In this document: positions 23,311-34,249 of the stretch, piece by piece | Layout: each line of letters starts with the position of its first letter | Numbering within the stretch: the stretch's first letter is position 1 | NCBI GenBank assembly: GCA_902806595.1 | Contig: CADCXC010000019.1 | Span: 124,001-188,000 of the forward strand | Source of the DNA: Pyrenopolyporus hunteri | Taxonomy: Eukaryota > Ascomycota > Sordariomycetes > Xylariales > Hypoxylaceae | Length of the DNA: 64,000 nt | Direction of reading: 5' to 3' | Position numbers and translations under genes: made by a program | The notes under the pieces: generated by a model | Databases searched by the model: none | Told to the model about the DNA's origin: nothing | The model's input: the letters and a program-made list of their open reading frames with translations, nothing else

Positions 23311-23812
23311 CGTGTCTACGTCTTCGCCTAGTGTGCCTGATATTAGGTACTTCTGAAATGACCCCTCGAGAAAAACGACTACCATGTTCTTAACCATGAA
23401 CGCAATGAACAACTATTACATGGATATGTGAAAGGTTTAGCTGTGAATTTCATTTGCCTAGGTAGTTATTTAGTGGTATCAGAAGTGGTGGTATCACAAG
23501 CATCGGTCGTCCATCGTCCGTCTATCGACGAGACGGACCCGGGAGACGCGAAAGATAGAAAAGGAGGGAAAGCAACAAAGATGTATCGTATCGAGAAGAC
23601 CGCCCTCGTTGTCATTTCAGAGGAGTGCCGCGGTGGATAGAGTTGTCTACCAGCCAGCCGATCCATTAAGTCATTCGTCTATCCATCGTACCGGGTATAA
23701 TGCTTTTTGCTTTTCAGTCCTTCCCTTTTTTCAATGGCCAGACCACACGAAACATTTCTCATTACCCAGAACTTCCCTTCCTCTCCGCTAAGAGAGAAAA
23801 GGCAGTCCCTGC
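23311..23812. other. Intergenic between convergent genes
   Basis: 3' flanks of the unknown coiled-coil gene and aspartate aminotransferase. No feature was seen. Confidence 0.6.
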
Positions 23813-25008
23813 TTAACCCTTGACCTTATAGATGGCCTCAGCTAGACGTCCGACGTTGTCAGTCGTGATACCGGCAACGCTGATACGTCCGTCCTTGGTG
23901 GCGTAGACGCTGTGCTCCTTGGCCAGCTTCTCCATGGCGGCGGCATCGAGACCCGTGTAGGCGAACATGCCAATCTGAGACGTGATGTGGCTCCAGTCGT
24001 GAGCGCTACCAAGCTTCTCGAGATTTTCCTTAAGCAGGGCACGCATGGTGATGATGCGGTCGGCCATACCCTTGACTTCGCCCAGCCACTGCTGGTTGAG
24101 AGTCGGGTCGTTCAGGATTTCGGACGCGATACGCGCACCGTGCAGAGGCGGGTTCGAGTATAAGGGACGGATCAGGATCTTGATCTGGGACTCGACACGC
24201 TTCTTCTCGTCGGCGGAAGAAGTAAGGATGGAGAAGGCGCCTACACGTTCTCCATAGAGACCCTAGTTTTATATGTATTAGTGAACTGCGTCGCTCCAAA
24301 GAGCAGTTAGCGGAATGCTCGGCGAACACACCATGTTCTTGGCAAAGCTCTGCGCCAGGCAGATGTCGTGGCCCTGCTCGACGAAGTAACGCACGGCAAA
24401 AGCATCCTTGTCTGTGTTGCCGCTGGCGAAACCCTGATAAGCCATGTCAAAAAAGGCGTAATGGCCCTGGGCCTTGACAGCATCGCTGATCTCCTTCCAT
24501 TGCTCGGTGGTAGGGTCGACACCAGTCGGGTTGTGGGCGCAGGCATGGAACAGGAACATGCTTCCCTTTGGGGCGGCTTTGATGTCTGCCAGCATTCCCT
24601 CGAAATCTAGGCCGATGGTGTTCTTGTCGTAGTAACGGTACTGCTGAACCTTGAGGCCGGAGTCGTTGAAGACGGCCTTGTGGTTGGCCCACGAGGGAGT
24701 CGGGATATAGATGGTCTTGTCACCCGGGTAGAAGCGCGACAAGAAGGCAGCGCCGATGCGCAGAGCACCAGTGCCCGAAATGGATTGGGTAATGACCAGG
24801 CGGTCGAGAGCGGGAGAGCCCTTGCCATAGGCGAGCTCAGCGGCAGCCTTGGTGAACTCGGGAAGGCCGGTAATACCGAGGTATTCTTTGTTCAGTCGCT
24901 TTGCAACAATCTTGTCCTCGGCGGCGCGGACGGAGGGGAGAACGTAGGGTTTGCCTTTGTCGTCTCGATAGGCACCGACGCCTGAAGGAGAAGGGCAGTT
25001 AGTTAGAG

Positions 25009-25076
<68 letters not shown>

Positions 25077-25630
25077 TACAATAGTAATATACAATATACG
25101 TCATCGTAGGGATGTGGAGGCATGTGGTAACGGGGCTTGCCTAACTTACCTAGGTTGATCTTCTTCTCGAAGGAGTCGGCCTTGAAGGCTTCGGTGACAC
25201 CTATGCACAAGTCAGTAAGACAACCCCGCAGGAGTGTTTACTTATATCTGAACGATTAGGTGCATACCAAGAATGGCCTAAAAGAGGGTTGGGGAAGCAT
25301 TGTGTTAGCTATCAACCAGGAACGAGGCCGTCACGAATCTGTTGTTGCGAATCCGTCGTAATTCCGTCGCACGAGTAGGGAGATAACTCACATCCTACAC
25401 AGCTAGTCGTCAGCAACGTCCCACTCACTTTAGCAAATACACGATTTCGACGCTCTTTTCGACTTCAATTAGGTCATAGAAGCACGGGGCACCGAGAGTC
25501 AACATACAGGGGGACCTTGAGGCACGTTTGCCCATGTGGATCCGGCTCTGGAGACCTGGAAGACAACAGCTGGAGCCGATCGTCGCTGAGCTGCAGCTTG
25601 GCGAGTGGCGACGCGAAGTGCGGGAAGCAT
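23813..25630 (-). CDS. Aspartate aminotransferase, mitochondrial
   Basis: Six exons by my reading: 25630-25508, 25394-25392 (3 nt), 25277-25268 (10 nt), 25200-25150, 24981-24332 and 24262-23813. They sum to 428 residues, the family size. The enzyme is PLP-dependent, converts aspartate and 2-oxoglutarate to oxaloacetate and glutamate, and serves the malate-aspartate shuttle. An Arg/Ala-rich presequence (about 1-30) indicates mitochondria. Seen motifs are GPPDAILG (built across the two micro-exons), NLGVGAYRDD, HNPTGVDP, FFDMAYQGF, and the PLP lysine Lys277 in AQSFAKNMGLYGERVG, which spans the last intron. The 3-nt exon GAT is flanked by TAG and GTGAGT and supplies the Asp of the conserved PPD motif. 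Without it the protein is still in frame but lacks that residue. The enzyme identity is firm; the micro-exon structure is an inference. Confidence 0.93.
25018..25073. repeat. (CT)n microsatellite in an aspartate aminotransferase intron
   Basis: About 28 CT units inside the 168-bp intron 25149-24982. On the sense strand it is a long GA run between donor and acceptor. Confidence 0.95.
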
Positions 25631-26721
25631 TGTGAGGGCGTTGGTGTTTGGAGAGTTGTACCAGGGAACCAAGAAAAAAAAAGGGAAGGGAAGAAAAGGT
25701 GTGACGAGGGACAAGGAAAAAAAATAAAGAAATGGTCACTACCCAGTCGAAGTCAGCGGAAGGAAAGTTGTGTGAGTAAATTTTGTGCTTTCCTTTCGGC
25801 GTGGAACGATTTCGGATCCTTGACGGGAATTACCTAGCTCAGGTTTAAGGTACCTTACCTACCTCTTATTGACATACCTACATGTCGTACCTGTCTACAG
25901 CGCCTGCCTACCTGGGTCTAGTAGGTAGGTACCTCTTCCATACCTACCTATGGAAAGGCGCGACCTCGCCAGCTCCAGCTAATTATCCCAAGTGATTGGC
26001 GCGTCGCCCTAGTCATTTGTTCTTTCCCCAGGTTTCTCTCTACAATACATAAGCCGCTTGGTTCTTAGCGCACCAATGACCTTTCCCCAGAGAAGGCATT
26101 ATCCCTATGGCCCACTGCTTCAATCGGGTCATCGCCGGATGATTATCTAGCCCCGGACCGGGGCCTGGCCTGTCATTGTATCTTCACGGAATGTATGTTT
26201 TTATCAGATCCGAACAGGCCGATGGAGCGACAATACCTCCTAGTTACCAACCACCAAGTCCTCGGATTTTTCTATAGCAACGCTACCCAAGATAGGAACG
26301 GACGGGGGGTTAATTGCCTTATACGCCTACCTAGGTAGGTACCTATCTACCTAAATACCAAATCCTTGAAGTTGTATTTTTTTTTATTAGAATTGTATAA
26401 CATCAAGACGCAATGGATATTTTCTCACCAAACGTCCGCCTCCACTTACAACACAATATATCTCCTCCTTAACGTGATACTCCGAGACTCACACTTGGAA
26501 TTCCAAGTTATCCCACCCTAAAAATAAATAAATATACCGACGAGGCTAGGGCATAAGGATTTTAATTTGCGTCCGGGACATTTATCTTATTCCTAATGCT
26601 CGAGGCTCACGACGCCATTACTCAGGGATAATAAGACGTAGTATTCAACTTCGTCTTCCTTATTATTCATTATGGAACCTGGAAGGAATCGTAACTCATA
26701 ACGGTACGTAATAGGCTTCCA
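25631..26721. other. Intergenic, no gene seen
   Basis: Promoter side of aspartate aminotransferase and 3' flank of the membrane protein at 26722. Palindrome blocks lie at about 25915-25935 and 26325-26355. Confidence 0.55.
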
Positions 26722-27273
26722 TCAGAGTGCTATACCTGCATCGGAGATCCCCCAGATACTTTCGCACCTGCTTTCCGTCTCCGATCTTCTTCCTGTCCCC
26801 GCCGGTTTGCGACCCCCCGTGCCGTCTTTTTCATCATATCCTCTAGGGCTCCATTGTTCTCCGTCTGGCATATCATCTCCTGCTATCGAGCTCCTTTCAC
26901 TGAAAAATGTGTATCGCTCCGTATGACCCGGTGGAAGCGGCCACTGCCGGCTGTCCCAAACGTCGCCGCTAAGGGCGGGAGCCGGAACGGCCAAGGGCCT
27001 CACGTCTCCCCAGATCGAGCTGCGAGTCGTGGCAGCATCCGAAAGTCCGGGGCCATTGACGTTGCCCCTTTCCATTTGGGTTACCACGCTGTCCGGTGAT
27101 ATTCTTGGCTCCCGCTTCGGTATTTCTTCGATATCATGCAGTTGCCTTCGTCGTACCACATACCAGTGCACTGCAATACAGAGAGCGATAATGGAGATCA
27201 TCGCCGCGACCCCCGACACGCCGATGGCTACTATCTGCCCTGTGCTGAGACCAGCAGCTTTGGGCGATGACAT
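26722..27273 (-). CDS. Single-pass membrane protein, C-terminal part (5' end unresolved)
   Basis: The open frame of 183 residues from the ATG at 27273 has one clear transmembrane helix at about 13-37 (GQIVAIGVSGVAAM onward), a basic stop-transfer RRR, and a Ser/Thr/Asp-rich tail likely cytosolic. The segment GLSTGQIVAIGV is typical of fungal single-pass surface proteins whose ectodomain lies N-terminal. The frame stays open upstream of the ATG (to 27352). A 52-bp intron 27364-27313 (weak GTCAAT donor, TACAG acceptor) would join it to an upstream segment, so the ATG at 27273 is probably internal. No domain is recognised. It may be a sensor or cell-wall-associated protein, but this is inference. 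Confidence 0.55.
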   Translation of the reverse strand: MSSPKAAGLSTGQIVAIGVSGVAAMISIIALCIAVHWYVVRRRQLHDIEEIPKREPRISPDSVVTQMERGNVNGPGLSDAATTRSSIWGDVRPLAVPAPALSGDVWDSRQWPLPPGHTERYTFFSERSSIAGDDMPDGEQWSPRGYDEKDGTGGRKPAGTGRRSETESRCESIWGISDAGIAL

Positions 27274-27600
27274 CTCAAGTACAGCAGAAGACCCTGGTCT
27301 CTCTATCCTAATCTGTATGCCCGGGTGGAGGCCGAGAAGTGAGCGACGCGCTTCTTAAATTGACCTCCAACGACACAGCGCCCCAATTTGGCCCGGGTTG
27401 ATCCGTATCAGAAAAGTAGGAGATACAGTTCCAGATAAAGCGGACGACAAATTCGCTACCAGAATCTTGTTTAGATAGGAATCCGTCAATCGATGTCGGG
27501 ACGGTCTAGTCTAACACGGTCGGGACGTAAATTAGTTACGGGTAGCGGAAACTCCAATTCGTCGGGTAGTGTTATCAACGTCCTAAGCCTTGTCGAGCAG
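27274..27600 (-). pseudogene. Coding-like but frame-broken 5' region of the membrane protein gene
   Basis: Three adjacent open stretches on the minus strand read like protein in different frames. One (27505-27365) encodes about 47 residues including SEFVVRFIWNCISYF and NWGAVSLE. One further upstream (to about 27491) includes LPDELEFPLPVTNLRPDRV and stops at a TGA right where the next begins. They cannot be joined by introns of normal length, since the candidate introns are 29-34 nt. Either the ectodomain is decayed by frameshifts, or the sequence has an error near 27490, or splicing is unusual. Confidence 0.35.
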
Positions 27601-30600
27601 CGTCGATAGCCGAGTTCAACTGAGCGGTCCTGGGATTTTCTTTTTTATTCTCGATATACTTTAATTCTATCGTTCATCTGTCGTCAAAATCCAATAGATA
27701 TTCGCTTTCGATAGTAGCTACGTCCATACTATTGCGCATCGAAGGTGGGATGGATTGAACCGAGCAACGAAACACTATGTTTTTGGAAGGAGTCTCATAA
27801 CGTGGGTGAGTCGACAGTCACTATACGTGCCCGAATCCACGATGGCCAAAGGAGGGCCGTCCAAAGAGAAATACCCTCGAGGCGCAGCAGCTTATAGCCT
27901 GACACAATCCGGAAACGAAGTGAGTTTGTCATAAAGTAGCATTGGTATAGTAAGGAAGGATTTTCGGGAGGATCAAAAGTCTATCGACTAGAGATCAATC
28001 AATTGCCATGTGCGGATAGAGAAACGAAGGGGCTTCGTTGGATCGAGTGTTAATGAATGCAACATCACGGCGTTGCGGGAACCAGAATGGTCTAGGAAAT
28101 AACTCAACTGCTCCGAAGGCTGGCTCGATTCTGCTGACAAGAGTTCGATATCACGGCTGAGCCGCGAGGCGGCATAAGGTAAAATATGCTCACTAAAGCC
28201 TACCACGGTTCTCATTCGACGGTACGGTTGAGAACCCCCGCGCAGGATAGGTACCTAGATAGATATATACGTTCCGAGAAGTGCGAGGCTTGGCTATATC
28301 GTCGAATGTCTTATTATTCGCGAAAGAAGAGCATTCGCCTTTCTAGATGATAACCCAAAGATGATCCGGGCGCAGCGGAAACTTCTCGCAGACAAATTTG
28401 GCGTGTGGCCAGACAAATTTTCTGGAGGATTGCTGCAGCACCACTTACCTCTTACCACCTTACCAGTGAGTGCTACCGTCTTACCTAGAGGCCAATCAGG
28501 ATCCGCACTTTCAGAACAAAACTCCCTGAAAGGAATGGGAGGGGTGGCGTATAAGTGACCGCCGACGAGACGTACATTGTTCTACTGTAACCCAACTCGC
28601 ATCCTATTGGCACCTCCTGGCCAACAGCTGCGACCATCTAAATGAAGTTCCCCAGGTGGTATCCTCCCGGGTTAGAATTTTACTTAGATTTCTCACAGCC
28701 GCACACATTCCTAATACAGTGGAAAGGATGCACGAAATGGTAGGTCTCATCCCTCGTGCGTCTGAATTAATTTATTTCCATGTGGATTCGCTGCGAGCTA
28801 TCTTTACCAGCCCCGCGTGATTTCGGCCCAGTGGCCGATGTGAGGATCGCTTGAATCATAGGCTCGATATAGTGATGGCCCCTGAAAAGGTTATTAATGG
28901 ATGCCTGGCCCGGCTTCGAGCCAGGGATCTGTAACCTCGAGCGATTCCCTCTCTACTTACTGGTTACCGGTTGCGAGCAACAGTATTTCCAGTCAGTCTT
29001 TGGGCAGCAGGGACCCGTGCGTGTTCCGGATTGCTCAGATACCGTAATTCAGGTGGCGGAGGCATTAGTTATTGTAATGATTGGTTAGTACCCTATGATT
29101 GCGTCTCTGAACTCTTCATGAGTGTCTCCTAACAAGAGTCTTAAGACGCGACGAGGATACGACTCCTGCCGATATATGCGAGATCTAGTGACGCGGTGAA
29201 GGATAGCCGACAAGGCGGGCCCTATTTACGAACGTATTTTGAGCGGCTTCGAGACGGTCCCACCCTAGGAGCGCCTAGATTCATCGGTGAAATGCGTTGG
29301 GGCTCTAGCCTCGTTGATGTGAGTAATGATATTCTTTCATCCTTGATTCAATGTAGCCTGGGAACTGCCAGGTACCTCAATAATTAGTGAGCGATTCAAG
29401 GAAACGGAAGGCCCATGAATTTGGCTTGTTGAGCTTGGAACCACTGTTTTACGAATACTGAATAAAGTCTTGCGTCGGAAAAATCAGGTTGGGGAAAGGT
29501 ACCGCCTAATCGCTTCAAGTTATACGCGACCCCATGAACATTCTAGGTGCCTGAACGCCGTGGAACATGGCTTGCTTCCAGAAGCTGTCCCGGTATGAAA
29601 AGCCGATCATGTTTATCTGGATCCCTAGGTAGCTTGAAGATGCTGGAATTACGGAATCGGCATGGTATAAGTACGTAGGCTGGCCGAGGGATGACTTATC
29701 TATCTGCTGGTCAATGTCCCTTTGATTTCCATTGCGACATAGCCAAGGTAGGTGGCCATTTATGCGACTTTGGGCATACCTACCCAGGTAAGTACCTACC
29801 TGTTCCCGCTCTGCCTCGCGCCAGGTTAATGTTATCGAAGATTCTTCCGCTACGCTACAACCAGAGGTCCGGTTCTAAGTATTGCTCGATGAACTCTCCG
29901 CCGTAGATGTCGCTATAAATAACTTTTATTTATCACTCACCCCTTATATTTCCCATTTTGTGTCTATGGGAATGGTTGACGCGATGGCCTAGTAAAGTAG
30001 CCTATGAGTTTATTTCTCCAATAGTTGCTAAGAAAAGCTGCCTACGCACCAAGGCCGCGATGAGTATAAGATAATACCATCATTCCTAACCCAACTTGAG
30101 GCTTCGAGTAAAATGGCCCGTTCTAATTCGTACCAACCTACCTACCTACCTGGATACTAACAATTTTCAACGCCTTTCGGGCAATTTAGGAAGCGTCGCG
30201 TTAACACAACAATCCTCATGTTTTACAGGTTTCAGGGGTTTTCCCAGCCTTACGACCCCATCGCACAATTATCCGGGGATTTCAGATACGTAGATGGGCT
30301 ATAAATGGAGGTCCATACTCGAGGAGCCATGCGAAGATAACGTACACGCTCACAGAAAATATGCTCTGATACAATAGCAGCATTAGTAAATAAAAAGTTT
30401 TCATCCCAACCACCTACAAAAAAAGAGGAACATCATGATGCTGTGTAACAGTCGATCAGGGCTAATTTCACTACGTGTAGGCTGACAGGTACAAACTGAT
30501 GTTGCCGGAACGTTAGCAGTCGGAAATTAGGTGGTTGGCAAACTATTTCTGCACCATTGATACATACCTAGGTAGGTAGGTCGGTAAGGCAGTTATTTTA

Positions 30601-32750
30601 TAGAGGGACATTGCCCTGGTAGTTCCAACCGCTATCCTTAAATAACAAAAGTCGTAGCGCCTGGGGGCGGCACCTATTCCTAAGATACCACTTGGGACAC
30701 TTACTACCTAATATCTTTCTATGGTTGGTGCGGGCGTGTTACGTTATCTTCGAATCCAAACTTAAAGAAAAGATTCAGTAAGTTCCAAGTGTCAAGAAAA
30801 TGAGTATATTAACTGCTTTACATTTAACCTGAGCGTCATTGTGCCTAACAATGCTCTCTCGTACTGGAGTTTAGACTCCCACTACTTAGCTGGGCTAAAT
30901 GTGATAATATAACCCTTCTCCGGAGGCTGTCAATGTCGGCTAACGCCAAACCGAACTATTCCTTTGGCGATACCTATTATATGAAGCGAGCTCGTATACG
31001 TTAAAATCATTAATTCTATGTAGGGGGTAAATCTTAAAATCAGCATCTACGTACATGAGAAAGCAAGCGTAAAATGTTCATAATTGTCTGATAGATTGTC
31101 AGTGATATCCTGGCCGCCATTTCGAGGTTGTAGCTGATCGTGTACGTAGCAGCCAGCCCCGTCTCTGCCTAAAGTCCGGAGGCCCCCACGAGGCAAAACT
31201 TGCCATACAAGGCCGTAACCCAATCAATCTCCCAAGGAGAACAATGAATTCGACGCCTTTTATGAATGAGGTGCGGTTTCAATGCTAAGGCTATTGACTT
31301 GTCTGACTATAGAGCTTAATATAGGAGGGACTCTCCTATGTTGCATGTCCACCGTGGGATAATAGGTAAGTAGTTTACTCGCCGTCACAGCCGCAACGAA
31401 GCTTAGGTGTACCACATCATGCCGGGCGCACTTCTCAACGTCCCGAACATCTGTCGAACCCCGAGCCACCAAGGGCTGTCTCACTAAATACTCACCTAGT
31501 GCTCGGGCCCAAGGAAAGCTAGGTAGCCTTTCATGTACGAATCCAGATGATAATCCGGACAATGGTCAGATCTTTAACTGGCAGGCTCGCCCAACTACAA
31601 TGTAAATTTGTTCGGTGTGATAACTCAATATGCTGGCATGGTGCCACGTCACGTAGGTACTAAAACCGGAACACACATTGAGATATTGGTTTTGCTCCCC
31701 TTGTAAAGACACGTGTGGCGACTCTATCGGCGGCCCCAAAACACAATATAAACTCTGTTTACTCACACCAGTGAATGACGTTATACGTCTGTCATATCGT
31801 TCAAGGGGATTATGGTACTCGACGGCGTAGGTCCCAAGCCACTAAGTAAAAGGGGAAGATGGCTTGGATCCCTTTTGTCCTACCTTGCCCAGATCATTGG
31901 TTGCTACGCTAATCCCTTCCTCGCCGGGGATCATCTGTACGCAATATAACATCGGTTCAGCTATTACTTATAGGATACGAAGTGAGAGGTATGTTGGGTC
32001 CGACGGCCAGAAGCTTCTACAGCCCCTTTCTCGATTATCATCTCTCCAAGCCGTAAATTAGTTAGACTAGTTAGGAATTGACCCTATTTCACATCGCAAG
32101 TATCGATTGAGCAGGGTATGCGGTGAACGGGGATGACCTCCGGGCCCATTCGGAACCGGCGCCAGGAGTCTCGACTCGCTCCCTCGATCCGCAAACATTC
32201 GCATTGGGGTTAATTTGGTAACATCGTGGACGTGACGGGCCGTAACGAACCTAGGGACGTAGAACGGGACAGTGAGGCTATAATCCCCAATGAAACAGGG
32301 TGAGGTTACATTCCATGGGATCGTGGCCGACTTTCATCGATTTGCTAGACTTCTTCCAATATCGGATCGTCGAATTAGCTTCATAAGACGGATGACTTCT
32401 AACCCCTGGCTTATACTTCCGGAGTACCTCACTTATGGCTGCTGGCGCAGAAGACTGCAGCGAAAATCCTCGATGGTAATGTAGGCGTGGATGATGCTCC
32501 ACATCAAGATGAACAGATCGATACTGCATGAGATATGACTTATCACGTCGCAGCTATTAAGGAGCATATTCATCGAGGCCTCTCTGGAGCATGCAGAATT
32601 TTCACGCGACACCCAACAATGTATATTCTCAAGAGCTACGATAGAAATATAAATATAACGCGTGCGGACGATGCTCGGTCGCGTCCATGATTCCAGAAAG
32701 ATATATCCAATATAACGAGCCGAGGGGGAAAGCTGACGATACTAACGAAT
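27601..32750. other. Gene-poor tract with degenerate coding-like fragments
   Basis: About 5 kb with no intact gene. Several open stretches of 60-100 codons look weakly protein-like (for example + about 28560-28820, and - 31562-31260) but have no start, no clear introns and no domain I can name. TACCTAGGTAGG blocks occur at about 29777-29803 and 30565-30580. It could be decayed genes or intergenic drift. No transposon ends were recognised. Confidence 0.4.
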
Positions 32751-33458
32751 ATGCCTAGCCAACGAGTGAGTTTAACGTCAGCATTCCGCCGAATGCAGCT
32801 AATTCTCTATGAGGGAGCCGATACTAGCAATAAAAGCCAAGGACATGTTGATTCTATGGCAACGTGTAGACAACCGGCTCAACCTAACGCCAGTGCGACC
32901 CCAACGGCCACGAGAAGGGAGCCTACTACTGAGGCCTCGATTCCGACCAGTCTATTAACGTGGGTCAAAACCAGCCCCGGAAATACAGCAGCAGCAGCAG
33001 CAGCAGCAGATTCGGATGCACACCAGCTCCGCGCTAAAGGAGTACACGGGGCGAATAATCATGTAATCTTTCGTGACGGGGATAATAGCGAACACTCCGT
33101 CCACACTACTCTCTGCAACCAGTGCTTCTCCTCCACACACACATTATCGGACCAACAGCTTCCAAATTACTCCGTCGTCCAGGGGGATTCTAACATTCGT
33201 ATCAACGATCAGACTTGTCGACCCAACGCCCAGCTACCGACATCAACGCATGGGAGTTTACAGCAATACTTAGCTCAGCAACAAGTTGTTCACAACTATG
33301 CATTGGGAGTCTGGGAAGCCGAGACCTCGCATGAGGGGCCTCTTCCCCTGATACCCGAGCCCTGTTACTTCAGTTACTGGCTCCCCCATTGGGAGTGCGA
33401 AAGTGCCAATGGCCGGGGAAGCGATACGGAGACGATAAGGGGCCCAACTATCAACTGA
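32751..33458 (+). CDS. Hypothetical protein, low-complexity
   Basis: An open frame of 235 residues from ATG to TGA with no intron. It is Ser/Thr/Asn/Gln-rich, with a run of eight Ala (residues 80-87) encoded by GCA repeats. No domain, signal peptide or membrane helix is visible. It lies in an otherwise gene-poor tract and stops 12 bp before a minisatellite. The sequence right after the start (GTGAGT near 32765) could be a splice donor, so the true exon structure may differ. Length alone makes it a candidate, and it may be a chance ORF. Confidence 0.33.
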   Translation: MPSQRVSLTSAFRRMQLILYEGADTSNKSQGHVDSMATCRQPAQPNASATPTATRREPTTEASIPTSLLTWVKTSPGNTAAAAAAADSDAHQLRAKGVHGANNHVIFRDGDNSEHSVHTTLCNQCFSSTHTLSDQQLPNYSVVQGDSNIRINDQTCRPNAQLPTSTHGSLQQYLAQQQVVHNYALGVWEAETSHEGPLPLIPEPCYFSYWLPHWECESANGRGSDTETIRGPTIN

Positions 33459-33470
33459 AGGCCATGAATA

Positions 33471-33597
33471 CCTACCTCTACCTACCTCTACCTACCTCTA
33501 CCTACCTCTACCTACCTCTACCTACCTCTACCTACCTCTACCTACCTCTACCTACCTCTACCTACCTCTACCTACCTCTACCTACCTCTACCTACCT
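33471..33597. repeat. Minisatellite, 10-bp unit CCTACCTCTA x12
   Basis: Twelve perfect head-to-tail copies of CCTACCTCTA followed by a partial copy. The unit is related to the dispersed TACCTACC motif. The 83-codon frame through it is an artefact. Confidence 0.97.
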
Positions 33598-34249
33598 GCT
33601 CAAGGTACTTCGATTAGCTGCGCTTTATTATTATACATAACATTTAATTTAGGAGCAATGGCAAGGTAGTTTTCCAACCAAGCTACTGAAGAACCTCGTT
33701 TAACGCCTCCCCCCTTAGATTAGTCTCCGCGTAAGCGAGAGGCGGTAGATAGGGCACATTTGCTCATATTAAAGTCCTACAGATTATTAAGAGCCCATTT
33801 AGGTACTTGTATTGGAACTCCGAATTATTAGATGTTACCTGCCGTCCCCTGAGATGATACTCACTTTCCTCGTAACCTGTTTTGGATGCTATTTGCGCGC
33901 CCACGCCCTATTTCGCTTGGGTGCCTACCACCCTTGGCCCCCTAGGCGAGTGCCTACCCGGGGAGGTACCTGGTATATATTGATTTACATGTATCTTGAA
34001 GGCCGCCCACGGTGCACAATAATCCTATGGCGGGGGCGGATTTTCGATGAGCTCACGCAAACCCACGCGGTGCGTTCGGGCCGCGCAGTTTTTGTCCACG
34101 TTATTCGGCCATTGGGATTTCCAATTTCCAAAACGTAGCCTTGGAAGACGATCCAGAAGAACGAGACGTTTGGACGTTTTCGTAACAGGCACGAATGATA
34201 ATTACGCGATCAATTGCTCAAAAATAAAGGAGGGTTCTATATACCGTTT
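33598..34249. other. Intergenic, no gene seen
   Basis: Between the minisatellite and the 3' end of the MFS transporter. There is an open frame (33812-34138) without protein-like composition or a domain. Confidence 0.5.

Noticed and set aside
28890..28935. GGCTTCGAGCC stretch resembling a tRNA T loop
   Set aside because: Only a short hairpin; the other tRNA arms are missing.
33471..33597. Evenly spaced repeats as a CRISPR-like array
   Set aside because: The units are contiguous with no spacers and the organism is a fungus. It is a minisatellite.
33389..33640. 83-residue plus-strand ORF with YLPLPTS repeats
   Set aside because: The repeat is just the 10-bp minisatellite read as protein.
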